From Deltaproteobacteria bacterium (GTDB lineage Bacteria; Myxococcota_A; Polyangia; DRWM01; JAAZOP01), in contig JACRCX010000034.1 of NCBI GenBank assembly GCA_016218815.1, forward strand, positions 1 to 35,849: 35,849 nucleotides of DNA, in the 5' to 3' direction. The notes beneath the pieces were generated by a model. It was not told where the DNA came from, did not search any database, and saw nothing but the letters and a program-made list of their open reading frames with translations. How positions within the stretch are numbered: the stretch's first letter is position 1; each line of letters begins with the position of its first letter. Of this stretch, positions 1 through 11,974 are shown one piece after another. A program made the translations under genes and the position numbers.

Positions 1-2
1 AC

Positions 3-2846
<2,844 letters not shown>

Positions 2847-2868
2847 CGGCGTTCCCCGTTGGGGTCGT

Positions 2869-2894
2869 GGTCCGGGCGCGTTCGCGCCCGGACC
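2869..2894 (+). terminator. GC-rich hairpin after the MYXO-CTERM gene
   Basis: A perfect 11-bp inverted repeat (GGTCCGGGCGC / GCGCCCGGACC) with a 4-nt loop begins 23 nt after the stop codon. No T-tract follows, so it is either a poor intrinsic terminator or an mRNA 3'-end stabiliser. The position between two genes on the same strand supports a 3'-end role. Confidence 0.45.
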
Positions 2895-3020
2895 CGCCGC
2901 ACCCCCCACACCCGGCTCTCTGCCGGGCTTGCCGCCGCCTCCTTGCCTTCCTCGACCTCCATCGATCCAGCCGAACCGCGCCTTCCCCTCGGACCGGCGA
3001 TGGTCCCCGGGCCTCCGGAA

Positions 3021-3029
3021 TGCTAGAGT
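3021..3029 (+). promoter_or_regulatory. Possible extended -10 element (TGCTAGAGT)
   Basis: TGC-TAGAGT fits an extended -10 box and lies about 26 nt before the GTG start of the next lipoprotein gene, just upstream of its Shine-Dalgarno sequence. No good -35 box is seen; TGGTCC at 3001-3006 has the right 17-nt spacing but is weak. Confidence 0.3.
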
Positions 3030-3054
3030 CCCTTCCGGCGAGGGAGGACCGGAC

Positions 3055-4806
3055 GTGAGCCAGGCGGGACGGGGAGGCGAACGGCGTTGGTGCGGGGCGG
3101 CGACGCTCCTGGCGCTGACCCTGCTGCCGGCGGCCGGGACCGGCTGCGGCCACGACTGGACCGCGTTCGAGCGGGAGTCCGTGGACGACGATGGCCCGGG
3201 AGGGGATGGTGTCGCCGACGGGGACCTCGAGATCCCCGACGCGCCCGACGCCGACATCGATGAGCTGCCGCCGATCGACGACGGGGGCGCGGAGGACGCG
3301 CCGACGGTCGAGGACGCCGGCGAAGGGCTCGACGCCGACATCGACGACGCGCCGTGGCCGGACGAGGGCGACGCCCCACCCGACGGCGACGACGACGCGG
3401 GCGGCGAAGACGGCTTCGCCGACGACGCGGCTGACGACGGCCCGTCACCTCCCGTCTGCGGAAACCTCGTCCTGGAGACGGGCGAGGAGTGCGACCCGCC
3501 GGGGAGCACGCAGCCCTGCACCTTCGGCGGATGCACCGGGTACTCGCTCTGTCGCGACGACTGCTTCTGGGCCGCGTGCGACTACGGACCCGCGCCGGCA
3601 GGGGACACGTGCGACTCGATCATCTCCACCCCCCCGCTGCTCCCCTCGTGGGGCTCGACGAGGGTCGAGGGATCGACCTGCGGTGCGACCGACGACGGCG
3701 TGGACTCGGCGTGCGGAGCCGTGGACGCCCCGGACGTCCTGTACCGTCTCGACCTGTCCGACCCGGCCGTCGTGACCCTCGACACGGCCGGCAGCGAGTT
3801 CGACGCGGTGCTGCGCCTCGCCGACGCGTCGGCGTGCCCGGGCTCCGAGCTGGCCTGCGACGACGACTCGTCGGACGTCGCGCCCGGGCAGGCCGAGTTG
3901 GTCGCCGCGCTCGAGGCGGGCTCGTACTGGGTGATCATCGACGGGAAGAACGCCGACTCCGAGGGCCGCTACGTCCTCAACGCGCGCTTCGATGTCGTCG
4001 GCCCTCCGCCGCCCAACGACTCCTGCACGGGCGCGACGAGACTCGACCTCGGTACGTCGTCCCGTTCGCTCGGCGGGACGACGATTGGCGCCGGCAACCA
4101 CCCGCGGAGCTGCGCGCTCGGCGTCGGCCCCGACGTCTGGTACACGTTCACCCTGACGGAACGCACTCTCGTCTACCTCGACCTGCTCGACGGCGGCGCC
4201 TGGAACGCGGTGCTCGACGTGCGGACGGGCTCCTGCCTCTCCGCGACGACGACGTCCCTGGCCTGCGAGGACGACGCCTGCGGCACGAGCCGTCCCCGCT
4301 TCCTGGGCTGGCTCGACCCGGGCACGTACTACGTGCTGGTCGACGGCCGGTCGGTGACCGATTCGGGGCTGTTCACACTGCGCTACCAGGGCCTGCCCGA
4401 ATCGCTCGGCTGCGTTGCCGACGCGCTGCCGTTGACCGGCGACGGCCGCTACCTCGGCTCGACGACCCGCGGCACGAACCACGTCAACTCGTCCTGCGCC
4501 TCGATGCTCGGCGCGCCGGACGTCGTGTACTACTTCGTTCAGTGTCCCGGGACCACCGTCACCGCAACCACCTGCGACGCGGCGACCGACTTCGACACGG
4601 CGCTTTCGGTGTGGCGGCGGGGGTGCAGCACGTCGGTCGACTGCAACGACAACTCCGCCATCGATTGCCGTTTCGGCGTGGGCGCACTGGCCTCGGATCT
4701 CTCGATCGACGCCCCGGCGTCCAGCCAGATCCAGCTCCTGGCCGTCGACGGCTCCGGCCGTCTCGGGTCGTCCGGCGCGTACGGCCTGAACGTGTCCGGG
4801 CTCTAG
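3055..4806 (+). CDS. PPC-like repeat lipoprotein with Cys-rich module
   Basis: The GTG start was chosen because AGGGAGG lies 7 nt upstream and a signal sequence follows at once; the open frame continues further 5' but that part is not signal-like. The hydrophobic segment ends at Cys31 (AAGTGC), a slightly atypical lipobox. An acidic Asp/Gly/Pro linker follows, then a small module starting CGNLVLETGEECD that resembles Myxococcus cysteine-rich repeats. Three roughly 120-aa beta domains then follow, each with a DVxYxF/L strand and a GTYYVLVDG-type strand, as in PPC (bacterial prepeptidase C-terminal) domains. The same domain type occurs five times in the lipoprotein at 20697. It is probably an outer-surface binding protein with no visible catalytic motif. 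hrpB starts 12 nt after its stop, so the two may be co-transcribed although functionally unrelated. Confidence 0.85.
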   Translation: MSQAGRGGERRWCGAATLLALTLLPAAGTGCGHDWTAFERESVDDDGPGGDGVADGDLEIPDAPDADIDELPPIDDGGAEDAPTVEDAGEGLDADIDDAPWPDEGDAPPDGDDDAGGEDGFADDAADDGPSPPVCGNLVLETGEECDPPGSTQPCTFGGCTGYSLCRDDCFWAACDYGPAPAGDTCDSIISTPPLLPSWGSTRVEGSTCGATDDGVDSACGAVDAPDVLYRLDLSDPAVVTLDTAGSEFDAVLRLADASACPGSELACDDDSSDVAPGQAELVAALEAGSYWVIIDGKNADSEGRYVLNARFDVVGPPPPNDSCTGATRLDLGTSSRSLGGTTIGAGNHPRSCALGVGPDVWYTFTLTERTLVYLDLLDGGAWNAVLDVRTGSCLSATTTSLACEDDACGTSRPRFLGWLDPGTYYVLVDGRSVTDSGLFTLRYQGLPESLGCVADALPLTGDGRYLGSTTRGTNHVNSSCASMLGAPDVVYYFVQCPGTTVTATTCDAATDFDTALSVWRRGCSTSVDCNDNSAIDCRFGVGALASDLSIDAPASSQIQLLAVDGSGRLGSSGAYGLNVSGL

Positions 4807-4818
4807 GCGGGGCCGCAC

Positions 4819-7395
4819 GTGACTCCGTTGCCGATCGATGCGGCGCTTCCCGACCTCGTCCGCAGGATGCGCGACGACGGCCGGCTCGTGCTGGTGGCCG
4901 AACCGGGTGCGGGCAAGACGACGCGCGTGCCCCGCGCGCTGCTCGACGCCGGCCTCGCCGGCGACGGCGAGATCGTCGTGCTCGAGCCGCGGCGCCTGGC
5001 GGCCCGCATGGCCGCCCGACGCGTGGCCGAGGAGCTGGGCGAGCCGGTAGGGGAGCGCGTGGGCTGGCAGGTCCGGTTCGAAGACGTGACCTCGACCCGC
5101 ACCCGCGTGCGCTTCGTGACCGAAGGCATCCTCGGCCGCCGTCTCGTCGCGGACCCGTGCCTGCGTGGGGTCTCGTGCGTGCTGCTGGACGAGTTCCACG
5201 AGCGTCACCTGCACGGCGACCTCGCGCTGGCGCTTCTGCGGCGTCTGCGGCGCACGGCGCGACCGGACCTCCTTCTCGCGGTGATGAGCGCGACGCTCGA
5301 GGCCGACTCGGTCGCGCATTTCCTGGGGGTCGACGTCGCGTCGGTTCCGGGCCGGATGTTCCCCGTCGAGGTCCGGCACGCCGATCGAGGCTCCGTATCG
5401 CCCGAGCTTCGCCCGGCGGAGGTGGCCTCGCGCGTCGTCGCCGCGCTCCGCGGGCTCCTCGAGGAAGGACCGCTCGACGGCGACGTCCTGGTCTTCCTGC
5501 CCGGCGCGGCGGAGATCCGCGCGGCGCTCGACGCCTGCGCGCCGCTCTCTTCCCGGCACGACCTGCTCCTCCTGCCGCTTCACGGCGACCTTGCGGCGGC
5601 GGACCAGGACCGCGCGGTGCGCCCGGCGCCGCGGCGCAAGGTAATCCTGGCGACCAACGTCGCCGAAACCTCGGTGACGATCGACGGCGTGACGACCGTG
5701 CTCGACTCCGGCCTCGCGCGGGTCGTCCGGCACTCGCCTTGGTCCGGGCTACCGTCCCGGCGGACGGCACGGATTAGCCGAGCCTCCGCCGCGCAGCGGG
5801 CAGGACGCGCGGGACGGACGCGGCCCGGGCGGTGCCTGCGCCTGTATGCGAAGACCGACCACGACGCGCGGCCCGAGCACGACCCGCCGGAGATCGTCCA
5901 CGCGGACCTGGCCGAAACCGTCCTGGCGCTGCGCGCGACCGAAGGGGCCGGCGACGGGCTCGAATGGCTCGATCCACCGCCCCCCGCCGCGTTGGACGCG
6001 GCCGTCGAGCTGCTCCGCCGTCTCGGGGCGCTCGGTCCCGCCGGCGACGTCACGCCGCTGGGACGCCGCATGCTCGCCCTGCCCCTCCATCCGCGCCTGG
6101 CGCGCCTCGTCCTCGAGGCCGACGCCCGCGGCGAGGGCGACGAAGGCTGCCTGCTCGCCGCACTCCTGGCCGAGCGGGACGTGCGGGCCGGGGAGCGATC
6201 GTCCTTCGGTGGTCGCGCGGCGACTCGCCGGATCGTCGCCGGCCCCTCGGATCTCCTCGACCGCCTCGAGGCCGTGCGCACGGTCGAGCGCCGCGCATCG
6301 GAAGCGGACGCCCTCGGCATCGACCAGGGAGCCCTGCGAGCGGTGCTCCGCGCCCGCGACCAGATCGCGGCCGCCCTGCACCGGATCGCCGATCCCGCTC
6401 GCCGCCCTTCTCCTGCGGTGCCTTCCAAGCCGACAAGGGAGGAGGATGCGACCCTCCGCGCCGTGCTCGCGGCCTTCCCGGACCGCGTGGCGCGGCGGCG
6501 CTCGCCGCGGTCGGAGGAGCTGCTGTTGTGCGGCGGCGGTGCCGCGCGGATCTCGGACGAGAGCGTCGTCCGAGACGCCGAGCTGCTGGTCGCGGTCGAC
6601 GCCGAGGAGCGGCCGGGCCGCAAGGGCGCGGAGCGCGCGCTGCCGCTGGTGCGCGCCGCGAGCGCGGTGGAGCCCGAGTGGCTGCTCGACATGTTCTCCG
6701 ACCGGATGACGGAGAGCGAGGAGGTGCGCTTCGACGCGAAGGCGCAGCGGGTCGATTCGTCGCGGCGGCTGCTGTACGAGCGTCTGGTGCTGCACGAGAC
6801 CCGCGGTCCGGCGAGCGGACCGGAGGCGGAGCGTGTGCTGGCCGAGGCGGCGCTGGCGGCGGGTCCGGAAGCGTTCGGCGATGTGGACGAGTTGTCGGCG
6901 TGGCGGGCGCGGCTGGCCTTCGCCGCGAGTCTCGATCCGTCGCTGCCGCCGGCGTCCGACGCCGACGTGCGCGAGGCGCTGCGGTCGCTGGCCGCGGATC
7001 GGCGCTCGTTCGCCGAAATGCGCGAGGCGGAGAGCGGCGGCCTGCTGGGCGCGTTGCGGAGCAGGTTGACCGCGGAGCAGCGGTCGCGCCTGGAGCGATT
7101 GGCGCCGGAGCGGGTGAACCTGGCGGGTGGGCGGAAGCTGCGCGTGCACTACGAGGCGACGGCGGGGCCGTGGGTGGAGTCGCGGCTGCAGGACTTCTTC
7201 GGATTGGCCGCCGGGCCGCGCGTCGGGGACGGTCGCGTGCCGTTGGTTCTGCACCTCTTGGCGCCGAGCCGCCGACCGGTACAGATCACGACGGACCTGG
7301 CCGGGTTCTGGGAGAAACACTACCCGGCGATTCGGCGCGAGCTGATGCGCCGCTACCCGAAGCACGCCTGGCCGGAGAACCCGCGGCGGGGCTGA
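4819..7395 (+). CDS. hrpB: ATP-dependent helicase HrpB
   Basis: This is a DExH-box (SF2) helicase of the HrpB family, 858 aa against a usual length of about 820. Walker A is EPGAGKTT (Lys33), motif II is DEFH at 124-127, motif III is SAT at 157-159 and motif VI is QRAGRAGR at 326-333. The C-terminal region ends with the HrpB-specific block around PVQITTDLAGFWEKHY, close to the C-terminus. Family members are cytoplasmic NTPases whose physiological RNA substrate is not well defined. The GTG start lies 12 nt downstream of the lipoprotein stop with only a weak GGCGGGG ribosome site, which suggests translational coupling. DEFH instead of DEAH is seen in many HrpB proteins. All helicase motifs are intact. 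Confidence 0.96.
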   Translation: MTPLPIDAALPDLVRRMRDDGRLVLVAEPGAGKTTRVPRALLDAGLAGDGEIVVLEPRRLAARMAARRVAEELGEPVGERVGWQVRFEDVTSTRTRVRFVTEGILGRRLVADPCLRGVSCVLLDEFHERHLHGDLALALLRRLRRTARPDLLLAVMSATLEADSVAHFLGVDVASVPGRMFPVEVRHADRGSVSPELRPAEVASRVVAALRGLLEEGPLDGDVLVFLPGAAEIRAALDACAPLSSRHDLLLLPLHGDLAAADQDRAVRPAPRRKVILATNVAETSVTIDGVTTVLDSGLARVVRHSPWSGLPSRRTARISRASAAQRAGRAGRTRPGRCLRLYAKTDHDARPEHDPPEIVHADLAETVLALRATEGAGDGLEWLDPPPPAALDAAVELLRRLGALGPAGDVTPLGRRMLALPLHPRLARLVLEADARGEGDEGCLLAALLAERDVRAGERSSFGGRAATRRIVAGPSDLLDRLEAVRTVERRASEADALGIDQGALRAVLRARDQIAAALHRIADPARRPSPAVPSKPTREEDATLRAVLAAFPDRVARRRSPRSEELLLCGGGAARISDESVVRDAELLVAVDAEERPGRKGAERALPLVRAASAVEPEWLLDMFSDRMTESEEVRFDAKAQRVDSSRRLLYERLVLHETRGPASGPEAERVLAEAALAAGPEAFGDVDELSAWRARLAFAASLDPSLPPASDADVREALRSLAADRRSFAEMREAESGGLLGALRSRLTAEQRSRLERLAPERVNLAGGRKLRVHYEATAGPWVESRLQDFFGLAAGPRVGDGRVPLVLHLLAPSRRPVQITTDLAGFWEKHYPAIRRELMRRYPKHAWPENPRRG

Positions 7396-7436
7396 GCCAA
7401 CGCAGCACGCACACGGGTTCACGGGACGGAAGGAAC

Positions 7437-7466
7437 CACCGATGGACACCGATGAACACCGATGGG
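7437..7466 (+). repeat. Triplicate CACCGATGRR decamer
   Basis: Three adjacent decamers (CACCGATGGA, CACCGATGAA, CACCGATGGG) lie in the gap between hrpB and the next lipoprotein gene. The upstream flank GGTTCACGGGACGGAAGGAAC is also unlike coding DNA. No gene function is assigned. Confidence 0.7.
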
Positions 7467-7551
7467 ATGGGGAGCCGACCGAAGCCGCCCGATCTTGACC
7501 ATTGGGCCGCGCCCGCCCATGCTCCGGTTGCGGTTCGCGGTGAGGGTCCGG

Positions 7552-8835
7552 ATGATGCGATTTGTCGTCCTTGTCGTCGCGCCCGGCCTGCTGTCCGGCT
7601 GCTGGGACTCGTACCGGCAGTCCGAGGTCGGCGACGGCGCAGCCCTGGATGGACGGGACGCGCCGGTATTGGACGGCCGTGACGATGCCACGGAAGAAGC
7701 GGAGCCCGCCCGATGGCATTTCGTCGACGTCGACGTTCCCGACCGCGCGGTCTCGGCCGAGTTGCTGTCCGCGAGCAGCCCCCATCTCGCCTGGAACGGC
7801 TCGGTCGCCGGTCTGCTCTACCGCGGCCCCGGGCCGGGCGACGACCACCGCATCTCGTTTCATCCGATGGATGCACGAGGCATGCCGGCCGGCGAGGATT
7901 CCATTCTGCTCGAACTGTCGGAACACGCCTGGCCGGCCGGGCAGCTCGCGGCGGAGACGGGGGGGACGTTCCTCGTGAGCGTCCTGGTACGGGAGTGGTC
8001 CCAGCGCATCGAGTTGCTGCGAGTTTCCTCCGGAGGGACGATCTTGGCGCATGGAGTGACGGGTCTGGCGGGGGAGATGAGTGCACCTGTCGGGCCGCCG
8101 GCCGTCTCCGGAGAGTACGTCATCATCGTGACCCGAACGACGGACGGAACGTCGCCGGTGGTGCTGTACCGGTTCCGTCGCAGCGATCTCAGCCTGTACG
8201 GGCAGGACGTCCTGGGACCGACGGACGGCACGGTGCGCGACCCGACCGTCGTCAACGCGCCCGGGGAGGACGGGTTGCTCGTGTTCTACCGGCACGCCGG
8301 CGTCAGACTCCGAGCCGAGGCCTGCTCCGCCGGCGTTCCTCTGGCCTGCAGCGATGCAGTCTCCCTTGACCTGCCGGAGAACTCCGGCATCTTCTTCGCA
8401 GCGGCGACCGGCACGGATTGGTTTGCCTTCGCACGGTGGTGGTCAGAGACGGGTTTCGACTTCCGATTGCGCTCGTACTCGTCCCACTTCGAACCCTACG
8501 ACGACTCGTTCGGAGCACCGTCCGGCGACTTCTTCGACGAGGGTTCGCTGGTGGCAGCCGCTTCCGACCGACCGGCGTGGGCGGCCGTGCTGTCGCCGTG
8601 GCGGGTGGACCACCGGGAAGTCCTCGCGGCGCTCGGCGCCGAGCCGATCGCCGGCGTGACGGTGCACGACGTGCTGGAGATCAACGATACCGAGGTGACG
8701 GAAGGTCCGGAGTCCGATGGCAATGTGGCCGTCGCGTGGACCGATGCGGGGTTCCTGGTCGTGTGGGACCGGTGGCGGGAGTCGCTCGGTGCCACGGCCC
8801 TCTTCTCGTCGTTCGTGGCGCTGGTCCGGGACTGA
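7552..8835 (+). CDS. Lipoprotein of unknown function
   Basis: I do not recognise the family. The chosen ATG lies 5 nt after TGAGGG and gives a compact signal peptide ending in LLSGC, with Cys17 as the lipid-modified residue; an upstream ATG at 7519 would add 11 residues. A short acidic linker follows. The remaining 380 or so residues are made of beta-rich segments with regularly spaced aromatic and Gly motifs (AWNGSVAGLLY, LLVFYRHAG, NVAVAWTDAGFLVVWD). These look like propeller blades or a repeat-containing extracytoplasmic domain. No catalytic motif is visible. The gene stands alone on the plus strand between hrpB and the small DinB-like gene. Confidence 0.8.
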   Translation: MMRFVVLVVAPGLLSGCWDSYRQSEVGDGAALDGRDAPVLDGRDDATEEAEPARWHFVDVDVPDRAVSAELLSASSPHLAWNGSVAGLLYRGPGPGDDHRISFHPMDARGMPAGEDSILLELSEHAWPAGQLAAETGGTFLVSVLVREWSQRIELLRVSSGGTILAHGVTGLAGEMSAPVGPPAVSGEYVIIVTRTTDGTSPVVLYRFRRSDLSLYGQDVLGPTDGTVRDPTVVNAPGEDGLLVFYRHAGVRLRAEACSAGVPLACSDAVSLDLPENSGIFFAAATGTDWFAFARWWSETGFDFRLRSYSSHFEPYDDSFGAPSGDFFDEGSLVAAASDRPAWAAVLSPWRVDHREVLAALGAEPIAGVTVHDVLEINDTEVTEGPESDGNVAVAWTDAGFLVVWDRWRESLGATALFSSFVALVRD

Positions 8836-8950
8836 CACACGGTCCATCCGCTACTCCGGGACCAGCTCCATCACGCAGCGCTCGCAGTCGAAGGCCGGCC
8901 GCAGCCGGCGGCTCGGCCGCCGGGCGATCGCGCGCGGGCGCGACCGGGGC

Positions 8951-8956
8951 TAGAAT
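8951..8956 (+). promoter_or_regulatory. Possible -10 box (TAGAAT) for a leaderless transcript
   Basis: TAGAAT matches the -10 consensus at 5 of 6 positions and ends 8 nt before the ATG at 8965. A transcript starting 7-9 nt downstream would begin at or next to the start codon. No Shine-Dalgarno sequence is present. A matching -35 box was not found. Confidence 0.3.
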
Positions 8957-8964
8957 GCACGACG

Positions 8965-9621
8965 ATGGATGCGGCATGGGACATGGTGGCCGCCGAGCGA
9001 TTGGCGCTCGTGGACGATCTCGACCGGATGACGGCGGAGCAGTGGCTGGTCCCCAGCGCCCTGCCGGGCTGGCAGGTGCGGCACGTCGTGGCGCACCTCC
9101 TTTGGCCGCTGGAGACCTCGTTGCCAAGGATGCTGTGGCGAGTCGCGCGCTGCGGCTTCCGGGTCCTGGGGGCGTGCGACGCGGCGGCCGAGAGCGACGT
9201 GCGCGCGGGACCCGAGCTGTCGCGCGCGCTCCGCGCGCACGCCCGCGACCCCCGCTTCCGGCCGCCGGGCTGCGGGATCGAGGTGCCGCTGACCGAGGTG
9301 ACGGTCCACGCGCTCGACATCCGCGTGCCGCTCGGGATCCCGTTCGCGGTGCCGGCGGAGCACGCCCGCATCGCCCTGGACCTGCTGGTCTCGCGGCGCT
9401 CGCCGCGCGGCTTCACTCCGCCGCATCTGGTGGACGGCCTGCGCTTCCAAGCCGAGGACCTGGGGTGGGCGCGCGGCGAAGGTCCGGAGGTCTCCGGTCC
9501 GGCGGACGCCCTGCTGCTCTCGATCACGGGACGCCCCGCCCTGCTGGACCGGCTTCGCGGCGACGGGGTGCCGGCGTTCCGGGGACGGTTGCGTCCCCCC
9601 GACTCCGGGACGAGAAGCTAG
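8965..9621 (+). CDS. Maleylpyruvate isomerase/DinB-like family protein
   Basis: This 218-aa protein fits the mycothiol-dependent maleylpyruvate isomerase N-terminal (MDMPI, DinB-like four-helix) superfamily. The N-terminus has the usual pattern MTAEQW...PSALPGWQVRHVVAHLL, with the conserved His of the VVAHL motif as a probable metal ligand. The later EVTVHALDIRVPLG supplies a second conserved His/Asp region, and GPADALLLSITGRP matches the C-terminal family segment. In Actinobacteria relatives use mycothiol; the thiol partner here is unknown and the substrate cannot be read from sequence. No Shine-Dalgarno precedes the ATG. The gene is convergent with the DUF4139 gene downstream. Confidence 0.8.
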   Translation: MDAAWDMVAAERLALVDDLDRMTAEQWLVPSALPGWQVRHVVAHLLWPLETSLPRMLWRVARCGFRVLGACDAAAESDVRAGPELSRALRAHARDPRFRPPGCGIEVPLTEVTVHALDIRVPLGIPFAVPAEHARIALDLLVSRRSPRGFTPPHLVDGLRFQAEDLGWARGEGPEVSGPADALLLSITGRPALLDRLRGDGVPAFRGRLRPPDSGTRS

Positions 9622-9659
9622 CGCCGCACGCCGGCCGCGGTCGACGTCCCAGCCGACTC

Positions 9660-9679
9660 GCCGAAGGGGCGGCTTCGGC
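9660..9679. terminator. Hairpin between convergent genes
   Basis: GCCGAAG / CTTCGGC form a 7-bp stem around a GGGCGG loop, midway between the ends of the converging genes at 9621 and 9736. It could serve as a bidirectional terminator, although neither side has a long T-tract. Confidence 0.4.
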
Positions 9680-9735
9680 TCGTGTCGTTTCGCGCCGTCC
9701 TTCCGCCAGTGGCCGGGAATCCGCCGCCCGCCGCA

Positions 9736-11889
9736 CTACTCTGCCAGCTCGCCCAGGATCCCCGTCGCCCGCTCGCGCGCCGCGGCCGCACGCTGCTGCA
9801 GGTCGTCGATTTCCACGGTCAGAGCGTCCAGGCGCCGGCCGGCCTCGATCATCCGCTCGGCCACTTCGGTCGCCACGTCGTCGTCGGCGCCCGAGCCGGC
9901 CAGGGCGGCGAGATCGGCGCGGTGACGCGCGATCTCCGTGTCGACGGTCGTCATCGCGTACTGCCGCTCCACCGCGTCCGCGAGCAACCCGTCCGACTCG
10001 TGCAACGCCTCCGCCGCACGCCGCAGGACCTCGCGCGTCGCCTGCGGCAGCCGCTCGTCTTCGGCCAGCATCTCGACCGTGCCCGCGCCCAACGTGCTCG
10101 CGGGCCAGTTGCGCTGAAGCCCTTCCTCCGTCGCGACGACCTGGGTCAGTTCCTCTCCCGCCGGCAGCCGCACGCAGACGTGGTAGTACTCGCAGCCGTC
10201 CTCGGCCATCAGCAGCTCGACGGACCCTCCCGACGTGACGCGGCCGTTGACGAGCGCCGGAGCCCGGAGGCAGACGTTGCGCTCGCTCGCCGCGTGGCTC
10301 GTGAGGACGTAGCTGCGCCGTACCAGGTGCACGTAGTGCTCCTCCAGGCGCGGCTCGGCGGCGCCCCACTCCGTCGCCGGCGGGCGGACCCAGCGCACGA
10401 TGCGCGGCTGCTCCTCGTCCTCCCAATCGCCCTGTTCGACGACGATGTCCAGGTCGGCGCCGTGGGGCAGGATGCGAGCGTCGTCGACGTACATCCGCGG
10501 CAGCCAGGACTGGCCGGAGAAGCCGCCGTCGAACACCGCCAGCGGGCCCTCGCGCAGGGCGAAGCCGGTGTCATTGCGGATCTTGATCGCCGCCAGGACG
10601 TTGAGCGCGTCGTCGACCAGGCTGATCCGTTCGGCCGAGACCCCGGCATCGATCACCGGCACCAGCGCCGACTCGTGCGCCCGGAGCGAGAGCGGCTCGG
10701 TCGCGTGATACGAAAGCAGCTCGCGGCGCTGCTCGGGCGATGCCTGCGCTTCCGTCGCCAGCTCGCCGATCGCCAGGAGCTGGCTGGCGGAGACGCCCCC
10801 CCCTCCGGCTCCGGTCCCGTACATCCCGAGGCCGCCGACGCCGTAGGCGCTGCCGTACGAGCTCCCGCTGCCGTAGCCGTAGCCGTAGCCGTACATCCCG
10901 GCGTCGGCGAGCTGGTCGGCGTTGGTCCCGGCGAGCTGCGGTGCCGTGTCCAGCCCGTCCTCCGCGGGCACGACCTCGCGGTGTCGGAAGCGCGGCGTGA
11001 CGAAGGGGAAGAGGTAGGAGTTCGGCTGGCCCTCGACCAACTCCACGGCGACGTTCTGCCAATCCTCGTCGGTGTCGTTGTGCACGAGAGCCCAGCCCTG
11101 CATCCGGGCCGCGCCGTCCTGGAAGACGAGGCGGTAGCTGACGCGCCAGACCGGAGCCTCGGCAAGGTAGCCGATCGCCAGGTCGCCGCCCTCGCGCACG
11201 GACACGCCGACCGTCTCCTGCTCCTCGCCGCGGCGCTGGGCGAGCGCCGCGACGGCGCGGTCCAGTGCGGTCTGCGCGGGCTCGTCGGCCGGCCCGACCG
11301 ACTCGATCTCGTCGAGCTTGAACCAGCGCAGGGCGCCGGCGTCGGTGAGGAAGACGACGACGGGAAGCTGGACGGTGGCGGCGTCGGGAACCGGGTTGCC
11401 CGAGGTGTCGGTGCCGCCCGCGCCGCCGGCCGCCGGTTCCTCCACGCGCGCGACGCCGATCACACGGCCTTCCAGCGTCTCGCCGTCCATCGTGACGAGC
11501 CTGGCCTGAAGGCCGGCCATGGCGCCGAGCAGCGGGAGGATGGAGCCCTCGGCCGCGAAGGCGTCGAACGGCGCCGGCGATTCCGCCAGGGCGGCCTCGG
11601 GCGCCAGGACGCTGGGAAAGGTCATCGCGCCGACCCGCGCGCCGTCGGTGGTGAGCACGACCAGCGTCATCAACGCGTCGTCGAGGTGGTTCTGGGGCAC
11701 GAGCAGCGAGAGCGGAGCGTGCCGTTGGACCGGTCCGCGCCGCTCGAAATACCCGACGCCCGACTCGTACAGCACGACGCTCCGCAGCGGGAGCACCGCC
11801 GGGGCGTCGTCGCGCGCGGCCCTTGCCGACGGCGCGAGAAGCGCCGTCGCGGCAGCCGCAAGGCACACCGCTCCCTTCCGATTGCCCAT
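9736..11889 (-). CDS. Exported DUF4139 domain protein
   Basis: The ATG at 11889 is preceded by GGGAGGG at 4-5 nt and begins a classical signal peptide ending SARA; the open frame extends further upstream but without signal features. The 717-aa product has an N-terminal beta domain (VVLYESGVGYFER). The DUF4139 core includes WRVSYRL, VHNDTDEDWQNVAVEL and a later NDTGFALREGPLAVF strand, and the C-terminal 130 or so residues are probably coiled coil (EIARHRADLAAL, RRLDALTVEIDDLQQRA). A Gly/Tyr low-complexity stretch encoded near 10800-10900 interrupts the core. DUF4139 proteins are secreted or periplasmic with no defined enzyme activity. The gene lies 85 nt downstream of the M23 peptidase gene on the same strand, so the two may form an envelope operon. 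Confidence 0.88.
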   Translation of the reverse strand: MGNRKGAVCLAAAATALLAPSARAARDDAPAVLPLRSVVLYESGVGYFERRGPVQRHAPLSLLVPQNHLDDALMTLVVLTTDGARVGAMTFPSVLAPEAALAESPAPFDAFAAEGSILPLLGAMAGLQARLVTMDGETLEGRVIGVARVEEPAAGGAGGTDTSGNPVPDAATVQLPVVVFLTDAGALRWFKLDEIESVGPADEPAQTALDRAVAALAQRRGEEQETVGVSVREGGDLAIGYLAEAPVWRVSYRLVFQDGAARMQGWALVHNDTDEDWQNVAVELVEGQPNSYLFPFVTPRFRHREVVPAEDGLDTAPQLAGTNADQLADAGMYGYGYGYGSGSSYGSAYGVGGLGMYGTGAGGGGVSASQLLAIGELATEAQASPEQRRELLSYHATEPLSLRAHESALVPVIDAGVSAERISLVDDALNVLAAIKIRNDTGFALREGPLAVFDGGFSGQSWLPRMYVDDARILPHGADLDIVVEQGDWEDEEQPRIVRWVRPPATEWGAAEPRLEEHYVHLVRRSYVLTSHAASERNVCLRAPALVNGRVTSGGSVELLMAEDGCEYYHVCVRLPAGEELTQVVATEEGLQRNWPASTLGAGTVEMLAEDERLPQATREVLRRAAEALHESDGLLADAVERQYAMTTVDTEIARHRADLAALAGSGADDDVATEVAERMIEAGRRLDALTVEIDDLQQRAAAARERATGILGELAE

Positions 11890-11974
11890 GTCGCCCTCCC
11901 TTCCCAACTTCCCGCGCGGCACCGCGCCGCGGGGCGCTTCGTGGGTCGGCGGAAGGTGGAAGTTCCCCGGCGGC

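Noticed and set aside
8851..8950. Minus-strand frame ending PAFDCERCVMELVPE next to the lipoprotein stop
   Set aside because: It looks like a natural C-terminus with CxxC, but only about 32 codons are open and no start codon or ribosome site exists. It may be a relic, but the support is too thin.
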